The notes under the pieces were generated by a model. The model worked only from the letters and a program-made list of their open reading frames with translations. It was not told where the DNA came from and made no database searches. Below are positions 18,430-28,400 of a DNA stretch of 64,000 nt, piece after piece. The DNA comes from Clostridium_AW sp040797845. GTDB lineage: Bacteria; Bacillota; Clostridia; Clostridiales; Clostridiaceae. How positions within the stretch are numbered: position 1 is the first letter of the stretch; each line of letters opens with the position of its first letter. The stretch spans positions 317,969-381,968 of the forward strand of contig JBFNFA010000003.1 of assembly GCA_040797845.1 (NCBI GenBank). The letters are read 5' to 3'. The position numbers and the translations under genes were made by a program.

Positions 18430-19107
18430 ATGAAAAAAGTAATTGTGATACTTGTTAAATTATTTACAGGATTTTTTTTATGTGCAACGGGTATAGTTAT
18501 GACAATTAATGCTAATCTAGGCTTATCACCTTGGGATGTTTTGCATCAAGGTATTTCAAAAATTGCTAATATTACTATGGGTAAGGGAAGTATTACCGTT
18601 GGAATTATAATTGTAATATTAGATAGCATATTGGGAGAAAAAATAGGATGGGGAACCATACTCAATATGATAGTCATCGGTTTTTTCATGGATTTCTTAA
18701 TGTTAAATAATATAATTCCAGTATTCAACAATCTTCTATTAAATGTTATTATGATGTTTTTGGGAATGATAGTAATTGGAATTGGAACTTACTTTTATAT
18801 CAGTGTGGGGTTAGGTTCGGGACCAAGGGACGGCCTGATGGTAGCTCTAACAAAAAAGACTCATAAATCTGTTAGACTTATAAGAAGCTCTATTGAATTA
18901 GGTGCATTGATTGCAGGATATATACTAGGAGGTCATGTAGGATTAGGAACATTTATCATGGCAATATCTCTGGGACATTTTATACAATTTGCATTTAAAT
19001 TATTTAAATTCGATGTAAGTACTATACAACATAGGTTCATAGATGATGACATAAAATTGCTAAAGGAAAGATTTTTTAATGTAAAAGAAGATTTAGACGC
19101 TAATTAG
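18430..19107 (+). CDS. YczE/YyaS/YitT-type integral membrane protein
   Basis: This 225-residue protein has five or six hydrophobic segments and the family stretch NANLGLSPWDVLHQGIS near the N-terminus, followed by a second GLGSGPRDGLMVALT repeat-like stretch (about 130-145). The two similar segments suggest an internal duplication, as in the YczE family. In Bacillus a relative influences surfactin synthetase, but no general biochemical activity is known. It may transport a small molecule. The RBS is AGGAGG. It is transcribed from its own promoter. Confidence 0.75.
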   Translation: MKKVIVILVKLFTGFFLCATGIVMTINANLGLSPWDVLHQGISKIANITMGKGSITVGIIIVILDSILGEKIGWGTILNMIVIGFFMDFLMLNNIIPVFNNLLLNVIMMFLGMIVIGIGTYFYISVGLGSGPRDGLMVALTKKTHKSVRLIRSSIELGALIAGYILGGHVGLGTFIMAISLGHFIQFAFKLFKFDVSTIQHRFIDDDIKLLKERFFNVKEDLDAN

Positions 19108-19201
19108 AGCTCACCACATCTATTTTGAATTAGTTTTAATAATAATGTCAATAATACATATGAAAACATTAATTATATATGTAAAAATTGAGGTGGTTGA
19201 C

Positions 19202-19843
19202 ATGAAAATACCAAAGCACATAGGAATAATACCCGATGGAAATAGAAGGTGGGCTGAAGGGAAAGGATTATCCAAAGAAAAAGGATATGACCAAGGAATT
19301 GACCCAGGTCTCTTACTATTTAAATTATGTCAAAAGGCAGGAATTAAAGAAATAACTTATTATGGATTTACCGCAGACAATACTAAAAGGCCAATGGAAC
19401 AGAGAAAAGCTTTTACAAAAGCCTGTATAGATGCAGTAAATATACTCTCAAAAGAAAATGCTTCTCTTTTAGTGGTAGGAAACACAAAATCACCTATGTT
19501 TCCAAAAGAATTAATGCCCTATACGGAGAGAAAAAATTTTGGAGATGGTGGAATAAAGGTTAATTTTCTAGTGAATTACAGCTGGAAATGGGATCTATAC
19601 CAGTTGAAGAAATCAACTTCTTTAAGTAATAATATAAACAATCAAATTCAATCAAATGATATTTCTAGAGTAGATTTAATCATACGTTGGGGAGGAAGAA
19701 GAAGATTAAGTGGATTCTTACCAGTTCAGTCCATATATTCAGATTTTTTTGTTGTAGATGATTATTGGCCAGATTTTAATCAGGAACATTTTTATGATGC
19801 ACTGAATTGGTATAATACTCAGGATATAACTCTTGGAGGGTAA
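19202..19843 (+). CDS. Undecaprenyl-diphosphate-synthase-like cis-prenyltransferase (divergent, short)
   Basis: This 213-residue protein belongs to the UppS family: HIGIIPDGNRRWAEGKGL at the start (canonical HxxxIMDGNGRWA), ITYYGFTADNTKRP near 60, and a C-terminal DLIIRWGGRRRLSGFLPVQS...WPDF (canonical RTSGExRLSNF...WPDF). The substrate Asp and several arginines are kept, but loops are shorter than in the usual ~245-residue enzyme and the C-terminal motif departs from consensus. It is probably a second prenyltransferase making a different chain length, not the housekeeping UppS. The start at 19202 has the GAGGTGG site. A longer frame beginning at 19145 has no such site. Confidence 0.7.
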   Translation: MKIPKHIGIIPDGNRRWAEGKGLSKEKGYDQGIDPGLLLFKLCQKAGIKEITYYGFTADNTKRPMEQRKAFTKACIDAVNILSKENASLLVVGNTKSPMFPKELMPYTERKNFGDGGIKVNFLVNYSWKWDLYQLKKSTSLSNNINNQIQSNDISRVDLIIRWGGRRRLSGFLPVQSIYSDFFVVDDYWPDFNQEHFYDALNWYNTQDITLGG

Positions 19844-19903
19844 AGCTCATTATAAAAGAAATAATTATTATAAAGAGTGCTATGAATTTTGTTATAAACA
19901 TTG

Positions 19904-19909
19904 TATAAT
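19904..19909 (+). promoter_or_regulatory. Probable -10 box for the cysS leader transcript
   Basis: TATAAT sits 34 bases ahead of the leader-peptide ATG. No good -35 is seen at 17 bases, so the promoter is only partly supported. Confidence 0.4.
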
Positions 19910-19942
19910 GAATATATAAAATAGATTTGGAGGAGATTTACA

Positions 19943-20023
19943 ATGATGTGTTGTTGCTGTTGTTGTTTAAGTAATTTAATATGTAAAAGAATAGATAACA
20001 ACAGACCTGTTTGCATTGTATAA
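19943..20023 (+). CDS. Cysteine-rich leader peptide (26 residues) upstream of cysS
   Basis: A short frame with a strong GGAGGAG site (about 19930) starts ATG-ATG and then has six consecutive Cys codons (19949-19966), followed by about 18 further residues with two more Cys, ending at TAA 20021-20023. The following gene is cysteinyl-tRNA synthetase. A run of codons for the cognate amino acid, followed by a terminator before a synthetase gene, is the classical layout of ribosome-mediated attenuation. No T-box, the usual clostridial device, is seen here. The Cys-codon stretch CTGTTGTT (19957-19964) can pair with AACAACAG (19997-20004) inside the same frame. A metal-binding micropeptide is the alternative. 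Confidence 0.75.
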   Translation: MMCCCCCCLSNLICKRIDNNRPVCIV

Positions 20024-20084
20024 TCTTATATCCTTTGAATTTATAGTGTAGTTACTCTATAAATTTAATATATTGATATTTAAA

Positions 20085-20146
20085 CTGCAGGTCATATCCT
20101 GTGGTTTTTCTGTTTAAGAGAAACCGCGGAAATCTGCAGCTTTTTT
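20085..20146 (+). terminator. Candidate attenuator (intrinsic terminator) between the Cys leader and cysS
   Basis: Outer arms CTGCAG (20085-20090) and CTGCAG (20134-20139) enclose an inner stem (TGTGGTTT with AAACCGCG), and CTTTTTT follows. The sequence GCAGGTC (20087-20093), part of the 5' arm, is complementary to GACCTGT (20004-20010) in the last codons of the Cys leader, giving a possible antiterminator. A separate hairpin AATTTATAG/CTATAAATT lies in between (about 20038-20066). Confidence 0.7.
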
Positions 20147-20243
20147 AGTTTATTCATATAGGAAATATGTAGAAAATATAATAATTACTACATGGACAGA
20201 AATGAAAAATAATAACTTAATTATATAAAAGGAAGTGAAAAGA

Positions 20244-21653
20244 ATGGATTTTAAAATTTATAATACTTTGAGCAGAATTAAAGAAGAATTAATCCCAATA
20301 GAAGAAGGAAAGGTGGGGATGTATACCTGTGGACCTACAGTTTACAACTTCGCTCACATAGGCAACTTAAGAACCTATATATTTGAGGATGTGCTAAAAA
20401 AATCATTAACTTATTTGGGTTATGAAGTAAAACATGTGATGAATATTACAGATGTAGGTCATTTAGAATCTGATGGAGATTCCGGAGAGGATAAAATGGC
20501 TTTGGGAGCTAGTAGAGAAAAGAAGACAGTATGGGAAATAGCTAGATTTTATGAAGAAGCCTTCTTAAGTGATTGTGAAAAATTAAATATAGAGCCTCCT
20601 TCAGTAATTAGTAGAGCGACAGAACACATTGAAGATATGATTCAGTTCATCAAAATATTAGAGGAAAAAGGTTTTACCTATATATCTAATGGAAATGTTT
20701 ATTTTTCCATAGATAAATTTGAAGATTATAATAAATTAGCTAATATTACTTTAGAAGAGTTGGAAGCAGGAAATAGAATTGAAATTGATCCTCACAAGAA
20801 AAATCCCTTAGATTTTGTATTGTGGTTTACAAACTCAAAATTTACCAATCAAATAATGCAGTGGGAATCCCCTTGGGGAAGAGGATTTCCAGGATGGCAT
20901 ATAGAATGTTCTGCTATGTCAATAAAATATTTAGGGGATAAAATAGATATTCACTGCGGAGGAGTTGACCATATCCCTGTGCATCACACAAATGAGATCG
21001 CTCAATCAGAAAGTGCTTTGGGTCATAAATGGGTTAACTACTGGATGCATGGAGAATTTCTAGTGCTAAACAAAGGAAAGATGTCAAAATCCAGTGGAGA
21101 TTTTCTTACCATATCAAGATTAATAGAAGAAGGGTATAGTCCATTAGACTATAGATATTTTTGCTTGCAATCTAGGTATAGAAAACAATTATTATTTAGC
21201 TTTGAGAGCCTTGAAGAGGCAAAAAAGGCATTGAAGAAACTAAGAAGCAAAGTAAATAATATAGTGAAGAATAGACGTGACGATGAAAAGATAGATGAGA
21301 ATAAAATATATAATTATAAAGAAAAATTTTCTTCTCAGATAAGTGATGATTTAAATCTACCTAACGCTTTTACAGTTTTAGAAGAGGTAATAAGGGAAGA
21401 GAATCTAAATAATAATGAGAAAGCTTATCTTATTGAGGATTTTGACAAGGTATTTTCATTAAATCTTTTAAGTGAAGAAGAAACAAAAGAAATATTAATC
21501 GATGAAAAATGGGTTGAAGAACTTATAGAAGAAAGAAATATTGCAAGGAAAAATAAAGATTGGGCAAGAGGGGATGAAATTAGAGAGATTTTATTAAGTA
21601 ATAATATTGAGATTATTGATTCTAAAGAAGGAACCACTTGGAGAGTTAAGTAA
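20244..21653 (+). CDS. cysS: Cysteinyl-tRNA synthetase
   Basis: This 469-residue class I synthetase has the HIGH-type motif in FAHIGNLRTY (about 32-41) and KMSKSSGDF (about 265). Zinc ligands are seen in MYTCGPTVYN, in the WHIECSAM cysteine, and in HCGGVDHIPVHHTNE. It attaches cysteine to tRNA-Cys. Length matches bacterial CysRS (about 465). The ATG at 20244 is preferred to an in-frame GTG at 20235 because the AAAGGAAG site overlaps that GTG. Expression is probably set by the upstream Cys-codon leader and terminator. A short non-coding region with hairpins follows. Confidence 0.96.
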   Translation: MDFKIYNTLSRIKEELIPIEEGKVGMYTCGPTVYNFAHIGNLRTYIFEDVLKKSLTYLGYEVKHVMNITDVGHLESDGDSGEDKMALGASREKKTVWEIARFYEEAFLSDCEKLNIEPPSVISRATEHIEDMIQFIKILEEKGFTYISNGNVYFSIDKFEDYNKLANITLEELEAGNRIEIDPHKKNPLDFVLWFTNSKFTNQIMQWESPWGRGFPGWHIECSAMSIKYLGDKIDIHCGGVDHIPVHHTNEIAQSESALGHKWVNYWMHGEFLVLNKGKMSKSSGDFLTISRLIEEGYSPLDYRYFCLQSRYRKQLLFSFESLEEAKKALKKLRSKVNNIVKNRRDDEKIDENKIYNYKEKFSSQISDDLNLPNAFTVLEEVIREENLNNNEKAYLIEDFDKVFSLNLLSEEETKEILIDEKWVEELIEERNIARKNKDWARGDEIREILLSNNIEIIDSKEGTTWRVK

Positions 21654-22039
21654 AGTCTATTGACATTTTTAAGAGTGTAGAATAAACTAATATGAGATAG
21701 GTTTGAAATAAGAAAGATGAGGTGCTTTATGAGCGGGGTAGTATCAGAATAGACATGTTTTTGGTGAATAAATCTGAAAAAAGGTATATAAAATACCTTT
21801 ATTTGCTATGGATTTATTCAAAGATAATATGAAGATACTAAGTCCACTTATAATGTACTTTAATATATTAAAGGATAGTTTATTTAAGCTGTCTTTATTG
21901 AGGTATGATTTTAAGCTGTGGAAGTATCCACGGCTTTTATTGTTTTTACTCCGAACCTATCCATTGGAGCGTATCTTCATGGAGATTTATAAAATCAAGG
22001 GAAAATTTCTATAAATTTTTGTGAAGGAGATATTTAAAA
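21654..22039. other. Non-coding or uncertain stretch between cysS and mutS2-like gene
   Basis: This 386-base gap contains several possible hairpins: TCAGA/TCTGA around 21744-21776, AAGGTAT/ATACCTT at 21781-21799, and a convincing terminator at 21914-21947. A 68-codon frame (21808-22014) runs through the terminator and has no ribosome site or recognisable family, so I do not call it a gene. The structured part (about 21700-21800) could be a leader or small RNA. I do not recognise it as a known riboswitch. Confidence 0.4.
21914..21947 (+). terminator. Intrinsic terminator downstream of cysS
   Basis: AGCTGTGGA (21914-21922), loop AGTA, TCCACGGCT (21927-21935), then TTTATTGTTTTT. Confidence 0.75.
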
Positions 22040-23949
22040 GTGAATAATATTACATTTGAAAAATTACAATACAATGAATTAAAGGAATTAATAAAATCTT
22101 ATTGCGTAAGCGGTTTAGGAAAAGAATTAATAGATAAATTAGAGCCAAGTAATGACATTAAGGTTGTTCAAAGAAGATTAAAGGAAACCAGTGAAGGTAA
22201 AAATTTATTAAATACAACAAATCATATACCCTTAGAAGGGCTATTTAATATAAAGGCTGCCTTAGAAAAGATTGAAAAGGGTGGAGTGTTAGAAGGAGAA
22301 GAACTTACCATAGTTTCTGATTTTTTAAGAGGGTGTAGAAAAGTTAAGCAATTTATGATAGATAAAGAGCCTTATGCTCCTACATTAAGTTCTTACGCAG
22401 TTTCAATCACAGAAGTGAAGAGTATAGAAGAGGAAATAAATAATTCTATAAAAGGAAATACTGTGGATTCTTCAGCCAGCAAGGAATTAAGGAGAATAAG
22501 GAGACATATAGAAAATACAGAAAGTAAAATCCAAGAGAAATTAAATAAGTTTTTAACTTCTAATGAAAACAAGAAGTATATACAGGAGTTTTATATAAGT
22601 AAAAGAAATGATAGATATGTAGTGCCAATAAAAGCATCTTGTAAAAACCAAGTTGATGGAGTAGTAGTAGACATTTCATCGAAAGGTTCAACTGTATTTA
22701 TAGAGCCAAACTCCATTAGTAAATTTAATATTGAATTAGTAGCACTAAAATCAGAAGAGGCTTGTGAAGTATATCAAATTTTATCATATCTAACTGGGTT
22801 AGTTTATGAAAAAATTAGAGAGATAAAAATTAATTTAGAGCTCATGGGGCATTATGACATGGTATTTGCAAAAGCAAAATATAGCAATAGTATAAATGGC
22901 ATTGAGCCTAAGGTAAATGATTATGGATATACCAAGATAATAAAAGGAAAACATCCATTGCTAGCAGGAGAGATAATTCCTCTAAATTTTGAAATAGGAA
23001 GGGACTATAGAAGTTTAATTATAACTGGACCTAATGCAGGGGAAAAACCGTGGTGTTAAAAACCTTAGGGCTACTAAGCTTAGCACTTCAATCAGGCTTT
23101 CATGTAAGTGCAGCTAAGGACTCAGAGTTTAGCATATTTGATAAAGTATTTGTAGATATAGGAGACAACCAAAGCCTAGAAAATTCTCTAAGTACCTTCT
23201 CCTCTCATATAAACAACTTAGCTGAAATTATGAAAGAGGCAAATAAAAGAACTCTTTTACTCTTTGATGAAATAGGAACTGGAACAGAGCCTAATGAGGG
23301 AGCAGCCCTTGCTATTTCTATATTAGAGGAGTTTTATCATATGGGATGTATAACTGTAGCCACAACTCACTATGGAGAGATAAAAAAGTTTGGGGAAAAC
23401 CATCCAGAGTTTCAAAATGCCTGTATGCAATTTAATCCTGAAACTTTAGAGCCTCTATATAAACTAACTATAGGGCAATCAGGAGAAAGTAATGCCCTTT
23501 GGATAGGAAAGAAAATGGGATTAAAAGAAGGAGTGCTAAAAAGAGCAAAGAGCTACATTGAAAAAAAGGATTATAATTTTGAGCTAGTAAAGAGAAGTAA
23601 GATAAAAGCAGGGGATATAGCTATTGAAACAGAGGAAAATACTGAAGAAAGTTATGAGTATAAAATCGGTGATAAGGTAAGATTACTAGATTATAATGAC
23701 TTTGGAATAGTTTATAGAGAAAAAGATGAATTTAACAATATAAAAGTACTATATGGAAATAAGATAATTGAAGCTAATATAAAAAGATTGGAGCTATTTT
23801 TAGAAGCCCAAAATTTATACCCAAAGGATTATGATTTAAATAGTTTATTCACTAGCTATGAAGAACGAAAGTTAAAAAGAGATATTGAAAGAGGGTCTAA
23901 GAAAGCCTTAAAGAAATTACAAAAAGAAATGAGAAGAAAAGTTGATTAA
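22040..23949 (+). pseudogene. MutS2-like ATPase, interrupted by a one-base frameshift in the Walker A motif
   Basis: Two consecutive frames together encode a MutS2-family protein of about 636 residues. The first (339 residues, GTG start with AAGGAG) carries the core and clamp region and reads up to IITGPNAG, then changes to EKPWC and stops. The second continues VVLKTLGLLSLALQSG with the Walker B (TLLLFDEIGTGTEPNEG), the ATTHYGEIKKF motif and a C-terminal KOW-like region. Adding one G to the GGGG at 23039-23042 would restore GPNAGGKTVVLKT. It lacks the C-terminal Smr nuclease domain of full-length MutS2 (about 785 residues), as some clostridial paralogs do. The frameshift could be a true mutation or a homopolymer sequencing error. 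Confidence 0.85.
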
Positions 23950-24144
23950 ACTTAAAATAATTAAATAAAAACTATTTTAAAATTATCTATTGCATATTAA
24001 ATATATAAGTGATATACTTATCAAGTGCTGGTAGTTAAGTTAATTATTGGCAAGAGATTTAATATGATGAGTAATATTTCCTCTTTTTAAAAGGTTAGAT
24101 TAATCAACTTTAAATCTTAATATTGAAAAAGGAGGAATGTTAAA

Positions 24145-24312
24145 ATGGCAGATAAGAATATAACTTGTAAAGATTGCGGAAAAGAATTCGTATTTACAGA
24201 AGCAGAACAGGATTTCTACAAAGAAAAAGGATTCGAAAACGAACCACAGAGATGTGCTGATTGTAGAAGAGCAAGAAAACAACAAAACAATAACAGAGGA
24301 TTTAGAAGATAA
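24145..24312 (+). CDS. Small zinc-ribbon domain protein (55 residues)
   Basis: This short gene is preceded by a strong GGAGG (24131-24135). The protein has two CxxC pairs, CKDCGKEF near residue 8 and CADCRRAR near residue 37, separated by FTEAEQDFYKEKGF, and a basic, Gln/Asn/Arg-rich tail. This matches the widespread 'zinc-ribbon domain containing' or probable zinc-binding small proteins of Bacillota, common in clostridia and often highly expressed. Function is unknown. The four cysteines should bind one zinc and the basic tail could touch nucleic acid. It has its own terminator. Confidence 0.85.
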   Translation: MADKNITCKDCGKEFVFTEAEQDFYKEKGFENEPQRCADCRRARKQQNNNRGFRR

Positions 24313-24329
24313 TAATATTTGCTAAATTT

Positions 24330-24363
24330 ACCCCATAAGAATTAATTCTTATGGGGTTTGTTG
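24330..24363 (+). terminator. Intrinsic terminator after the zinc-ribbon gene
   Basis: ACCCCATAAGAAT pairs with ATTCTTATGGGGT, then TTTGTTGTT. Confidence 0.75.
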
Positions 24364-24386
24364 TTATGTCCAACATGGGTGAAAGC

Positions 24387-24416
24387 TTGATAAAGATTTT
24401 CTAATTGAAATATGAT
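24387..24416 (+). promoter_or_regulatory. Possible promoter of the EamA gene
   Basis: TTGATA (24387-24392) and TATGAT (24411-24416) are 18 bases apart, about 40 bases before the start codon. Confidence 0.4.
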
Positions 24417-24456
24417 AGAATAGAAGAAATTTGACTTGTTAAAGGGGGACTTATTC

Positions 24457-25323
24457 ATGAAACCAGATTTTAAAATAATACTATCAATGGCCATATTTGG
24501 GAGCATAGGCTTATTTGTAAAAAACATTGATTTACCTTCTATTGAGATGGTATTTTTAAGAGCTATTATTGCTAGTGCTTTCTTATTTATTGTGAAGACC
24601 ATAGCTAAAAAGAGACAAGCAGGAGAGGAAGATAAAGAAGAAAATAAAGAGGATAATAAGAAAAACGTGATTTTACTTATAATTTCTGGATTTGCCATGG
24701 TATTTAACTGGCTGCTTTTATTCCAAGCTTATAAATATACCACCATAGCTAATGGCACTTTAAGCTATTATGCCGCACCTATATTTGTGGTATTACTTTC
24801 ACCTATTGTATTAAAGGAAAAGTTGACAGTGAAAAAGTTAGCATCAGCAATGGTAGCTATGTTGGGACTAGCTTTAATTGTTATGAATCAACCACAAGGC
24901 AGTAGTGGTAACTATATTCATAGTAAAGGAATTGCTTATGGAATTTCAGCTGCTATAGTATATGCTGCTGTGGTTCTATTGAATAAATCTATTAAAAACT
25001 TTTCTAGCTATGATAGAACCTTTATACAAATTTTTATAAGCACCATTATATTAACTCCAATTATAATATATAGAGGAAATTTATATATAGAAAATATGAA
25101 CTCACTAATAAATATATTAATATTAGGTGTAGTTCATACTGGTGTAGCATATCTATTGTACTTTTCTGGTATTGAACATGTGACAGCACAAAGGGCGTCT
25201 TTGCTAAGTTACGTAGATCCTATATCAGCTTTGGCTTATGGTACTATATTTTTAGGAGAACCATTAGGTATATATCATATAGTAGGGGGACTTATGATTA
25301 TACTTTCTACACTAGATATATAA
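24457..25323 (+). CDS. EamA/DMT-superfamily transporter
   Basis: This 288-residue membrane protein has about ten hydrophobic segments forming two EamA repeats (about 1-135 and 150-288). A charged Glu/Lys/Asp-rich loop (about 58-78) lies in the first repeat, and the second repeat has the typical GVAYLLYFSGIEHV and ASLLSYVDPISALAYGTIFLGEP stretches. DMT proteins export or import amino acids, nucleotide sugars or other metabolites, and the substrate cannot be told. The ATG at 24457 has AAGGGGG at the right distance. An in-frame TTG at 24436 does not. Confidence 0.85.
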   Translation: MKPDFKIILSMAIFGSIGLFVKNIDLPSIEMVFLRAIIASAFLFIVKTIAKKRQAGEEDKEENKEDNKKNVILLIISGFAMVFNWLLLFQAYKYTTIANGTLSYYAAPIFVVLLSPIVLKEKLTVKKLASAMVAMLGLALIVMNQPQGSSGNYIHSKGIAYGISAAIVYAAVVLLNKSIKNFSSYDRTFIQIFISTIILTPIIIYRGNLYIENMNSLINILILGVVHTGVAYLLYFSGIEHVTAQRASLLSYVDPISALAYGTIFLGEPLGIYHIVGGLMIILSTLDI

Positions 25324-25335
25324 TAAAAGTATTTT

Positions 25336-25370
25336 AAAGAAAGAGATATGTTAATTTCTTTCTTTTTTTC
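25336..25370 (+). terminator. Weak intrinsic terminator after the EamA gene
   Basis: AAAGAAA pairs with TTTCTTT, followed by a long T-rich run. Confidence 0.5.
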
Positions 25371-25433
25371 TTTATAGTAAAATAGATATTGGATATAATC
25401 ATAATTAGTAATGCTAAGAGGAGGAATTGACTT

Positions 25434-28400
25434 TTGTTTCATATAGATAAAGGAGTTATTAAGAGAGCAGCTGGAGATCTTATATATGCTAGAGGTGTCA
25501 GATGCTATAATAATAATTCCATTTCAAGTATAGAAGGAGAAATAGTTAAAAGATGGGGAAATACTGCTTTAGAGATCAATTCTAAAGTTCTTTCTTCTAA
25601 TGGACTTAAAGAATATGATACCCATGTAGAGATTATCAATGGGAGTAATTATTTTACATGCGGTTGTGATTGTATATACGTAGGAAAAGTTTGTAAACAT
25701 ATAGTATCTGTAATGCTTTATTTTATTGATAATAAGGAAAAAATATTAAAAAGCTATGAAATGAAGAAAAGTGAAGAGATACTAAAAGATATTAAAAAGA
25801 GCTTTTTAGAAGATAGGGACGTTATAAATAAAAAATATTTAAATACTAGCTATAAATTAGACTTTTCTATGGGATATGGTGGATTTGTAACCTTTGAAAT
25901 GAAAGTAGGAGAAAGCAAAGAATATGTTGTAAAGAATATAAGAGAACTCATAGAAGGATTAAAATTTGAAAAAGAAATTTATTTTGGTAAGGGTTTTACC
26001 CTAAAACCTGATATCCATAGTTTTAGAAAAGAAGATGAAGAGATAATAAATCTATTAATGGATATTTATGAAAATGATAATATGATTCAAAATATAAGCC
26101 ATTATACAGATAACAGTGCTAAGATAATAAGAGGCAAAAAAGTATATCTTACAGAAAATAATTTAGAAAAGATACTTAACATTCTCAAAAATAGAACTAT
26201 AGGATTAACCATTAATGACAATGATTTAGGGGAAGTTCCTATAGTAAATGAAGATTTTTTTATAGATTTTAGTTTAAAACTAGAAGATGATAATGTATTT
26301 ATAAAGCAGGTTTCAGAATTACCAACTTCTCTAAGTAAAAGTAGTAATTATTTTTTCTATGAAGGAAAAATATACATACCTTCGGAAAGTTGGGTTAGAG
26401 CTTATAGAGTATTATTTAATGCTTTTATAAATGAAAAAACCATGGAGATTAGTTTTAAGGAAGATTACAATGAAGAAATAGCTTCCTATGTACTTCCACT
26501 GTTAAATAAGATAGGTAGAAAAGTAGATGTAGAAGAGAAGTTTAAAGATAGATTTTATCAAGAGCCTTTAAAAACCTCTATATATTTTGATAAAAATGAA
26601 AAAGAGATTTTATGTACTATAATTTTTAAGTATGGAGAAATAGAAATAAATCCTTTAGTAAGGGAAGAAAGAGGAAAAGAAAAAATATTAGTTAGAAATA
26701 TAGATGAGGAAAATAAAATTATAAATATTTTAGAAAATTTTTCTTTTGGAAGCGGTAAGGAGAATTATTTTCTAGCAAATGAAGATGAAATATTAGATTT
26801 CATGTTAAAAGGTATGGAACTCCTTCAAGAGTTAGGTGAGGTCTACTATTCAGAGGAATTTAAAAATATGAGAATATACTCTTCCTCAAACTATAAATCT
26901 ACTATTAGATTAAATGAAGAAAACTTATTGGAATTTACCTTTGATATTGAAGGTATAGATAAAAGTGAGTTAAAGGATATATTTCAATCTTTAAAAGAAA
27001 AGAAAAAATATCATAGATTAAAAAAAGGTGGTTTTATTTCTCTATTAGAAAATAATCTTCATCAAGTACTAAATTTAATGGAAAACTTAGATATAAAAGG
27101 TTCTCAATTAGAAAAGGATAAAATCCTACTTTCTAAATATCAATCTGTATATTTAGATTCTTCTATTAAGGATAATAAATTAGATTTTGTAGAAAGAAAT
27201 AAACCCTTTAAGGAACTGGTAAATAGTATTAAGGATATAGGAGATATAGATATTCAAGTGCCTAACAGCTTGAAAGAAATAATGAGAACTTACCAAAGGT
27301 TTGGCTTTAAGTGGTTTAAAACCCTAAGCAGCTGCGGTTTTGGAGGCATTCTTGCAGATGAGATGGGGTTAGGTAAAACCCTTCAAACCCTAGCTTTTAT
27401 AAAATCTCAAGTGGAGGAAAACCTTGAAGATAGGTGTCCATCTATAGTAATTTGCCCCACTTCTCTAGTGTACAATTGGGTAGATGAAGTTAATAAATTT
27501 GTTCCTGAGTTAAAGTATGTTGTAGTATCTGGAAGTAAAGAAGAAAGGGAAAAAAATATTGAAAACATTAAAGGTGCGGATTTAGTAATTACCTCTTATG
27601 CCCTTATAAGAAGAGATTTTGAAGATTATAGGCATATAAAGTTTAGCCAGTGTTTTTTAGATGAAGCTCAAAATATAAAAAATCCTCAATCTTTAAATGC
27701 TCAGGCAGTTAAAAGCATAAGAGCAGATCACTGTTTCGCTTTAACGGGAACACCCATAGAAAATTCCCTTACAGAACTATGGTCTATATTTGATTTTATT
27801 ATGCCAGGATACTTATTTACTCATAGAAAATTTTCTCAAAAATATGAGATGCCTATAGTAAAAAACAAGGATGAAAAGGCTTTAATTGAGTTGAACAGAA
27901 GGATAAAGCCATTTATTTTAAGAAGATTAAAAAAGGATGTAGTTAAAGAATTGCCTCCTAAAATTGAGCATAACGTAATAGTGGATATGGAAGATGAACA
28001 AAAAAAGATTTATGCTTCCTTTGCCGCTCAAGCTAAAAAGGAATTTAGTGAGGAAATAAAGGTAAATGGATTTAATAAAAGTAGAATTAAAATACTATCT
28101 TTAATTACAAGATTAAGACAGATATGTTGTGATCCTAGTACTTTTATAGAAAATTACAATGGAGGAAGCGGTAAGATGGAGGCTCTTTTAAATATAGTAG
28201 AAAACTCCATAGAAGAAGGACATAGAATATTAATATTCTCTCAGTTTACCTCTGTTTTAAAGAATATATCAGAGAAGTTTAAGGAAAATAGCATTGGTCA
28301 CCTCTACTTAGATGGAAGTATAAAAAGTGAAATAAGAGGAGCTTTAGTAAAAGATTTCAATGAGGGTAAGGTACCAATATTTTTAATATCTCTTAAAGCA

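Noticed and set aside
19943..20023. Cys-rich micropeptide as a metallothionein or toxin
   Set aside because: Not excluded, but the position before cysS, the unbroken Cys run at the start and the following terminator fit a leader peptide better.
20024..20243. T-box leader for cysS
   Set aside because: I looked for the conserved GGTGGNACCGCG-type antiterminator and stem I motifs and did not find them. The terminator arm ACCGCGG is part of a plain hairpin.
21808..22014. 68-codon frame between cysS and the mutS2-like gene
   Set aside because: No ribosome site, no recognisable family, unusual composition, and an intrinsic terminator lies within it.
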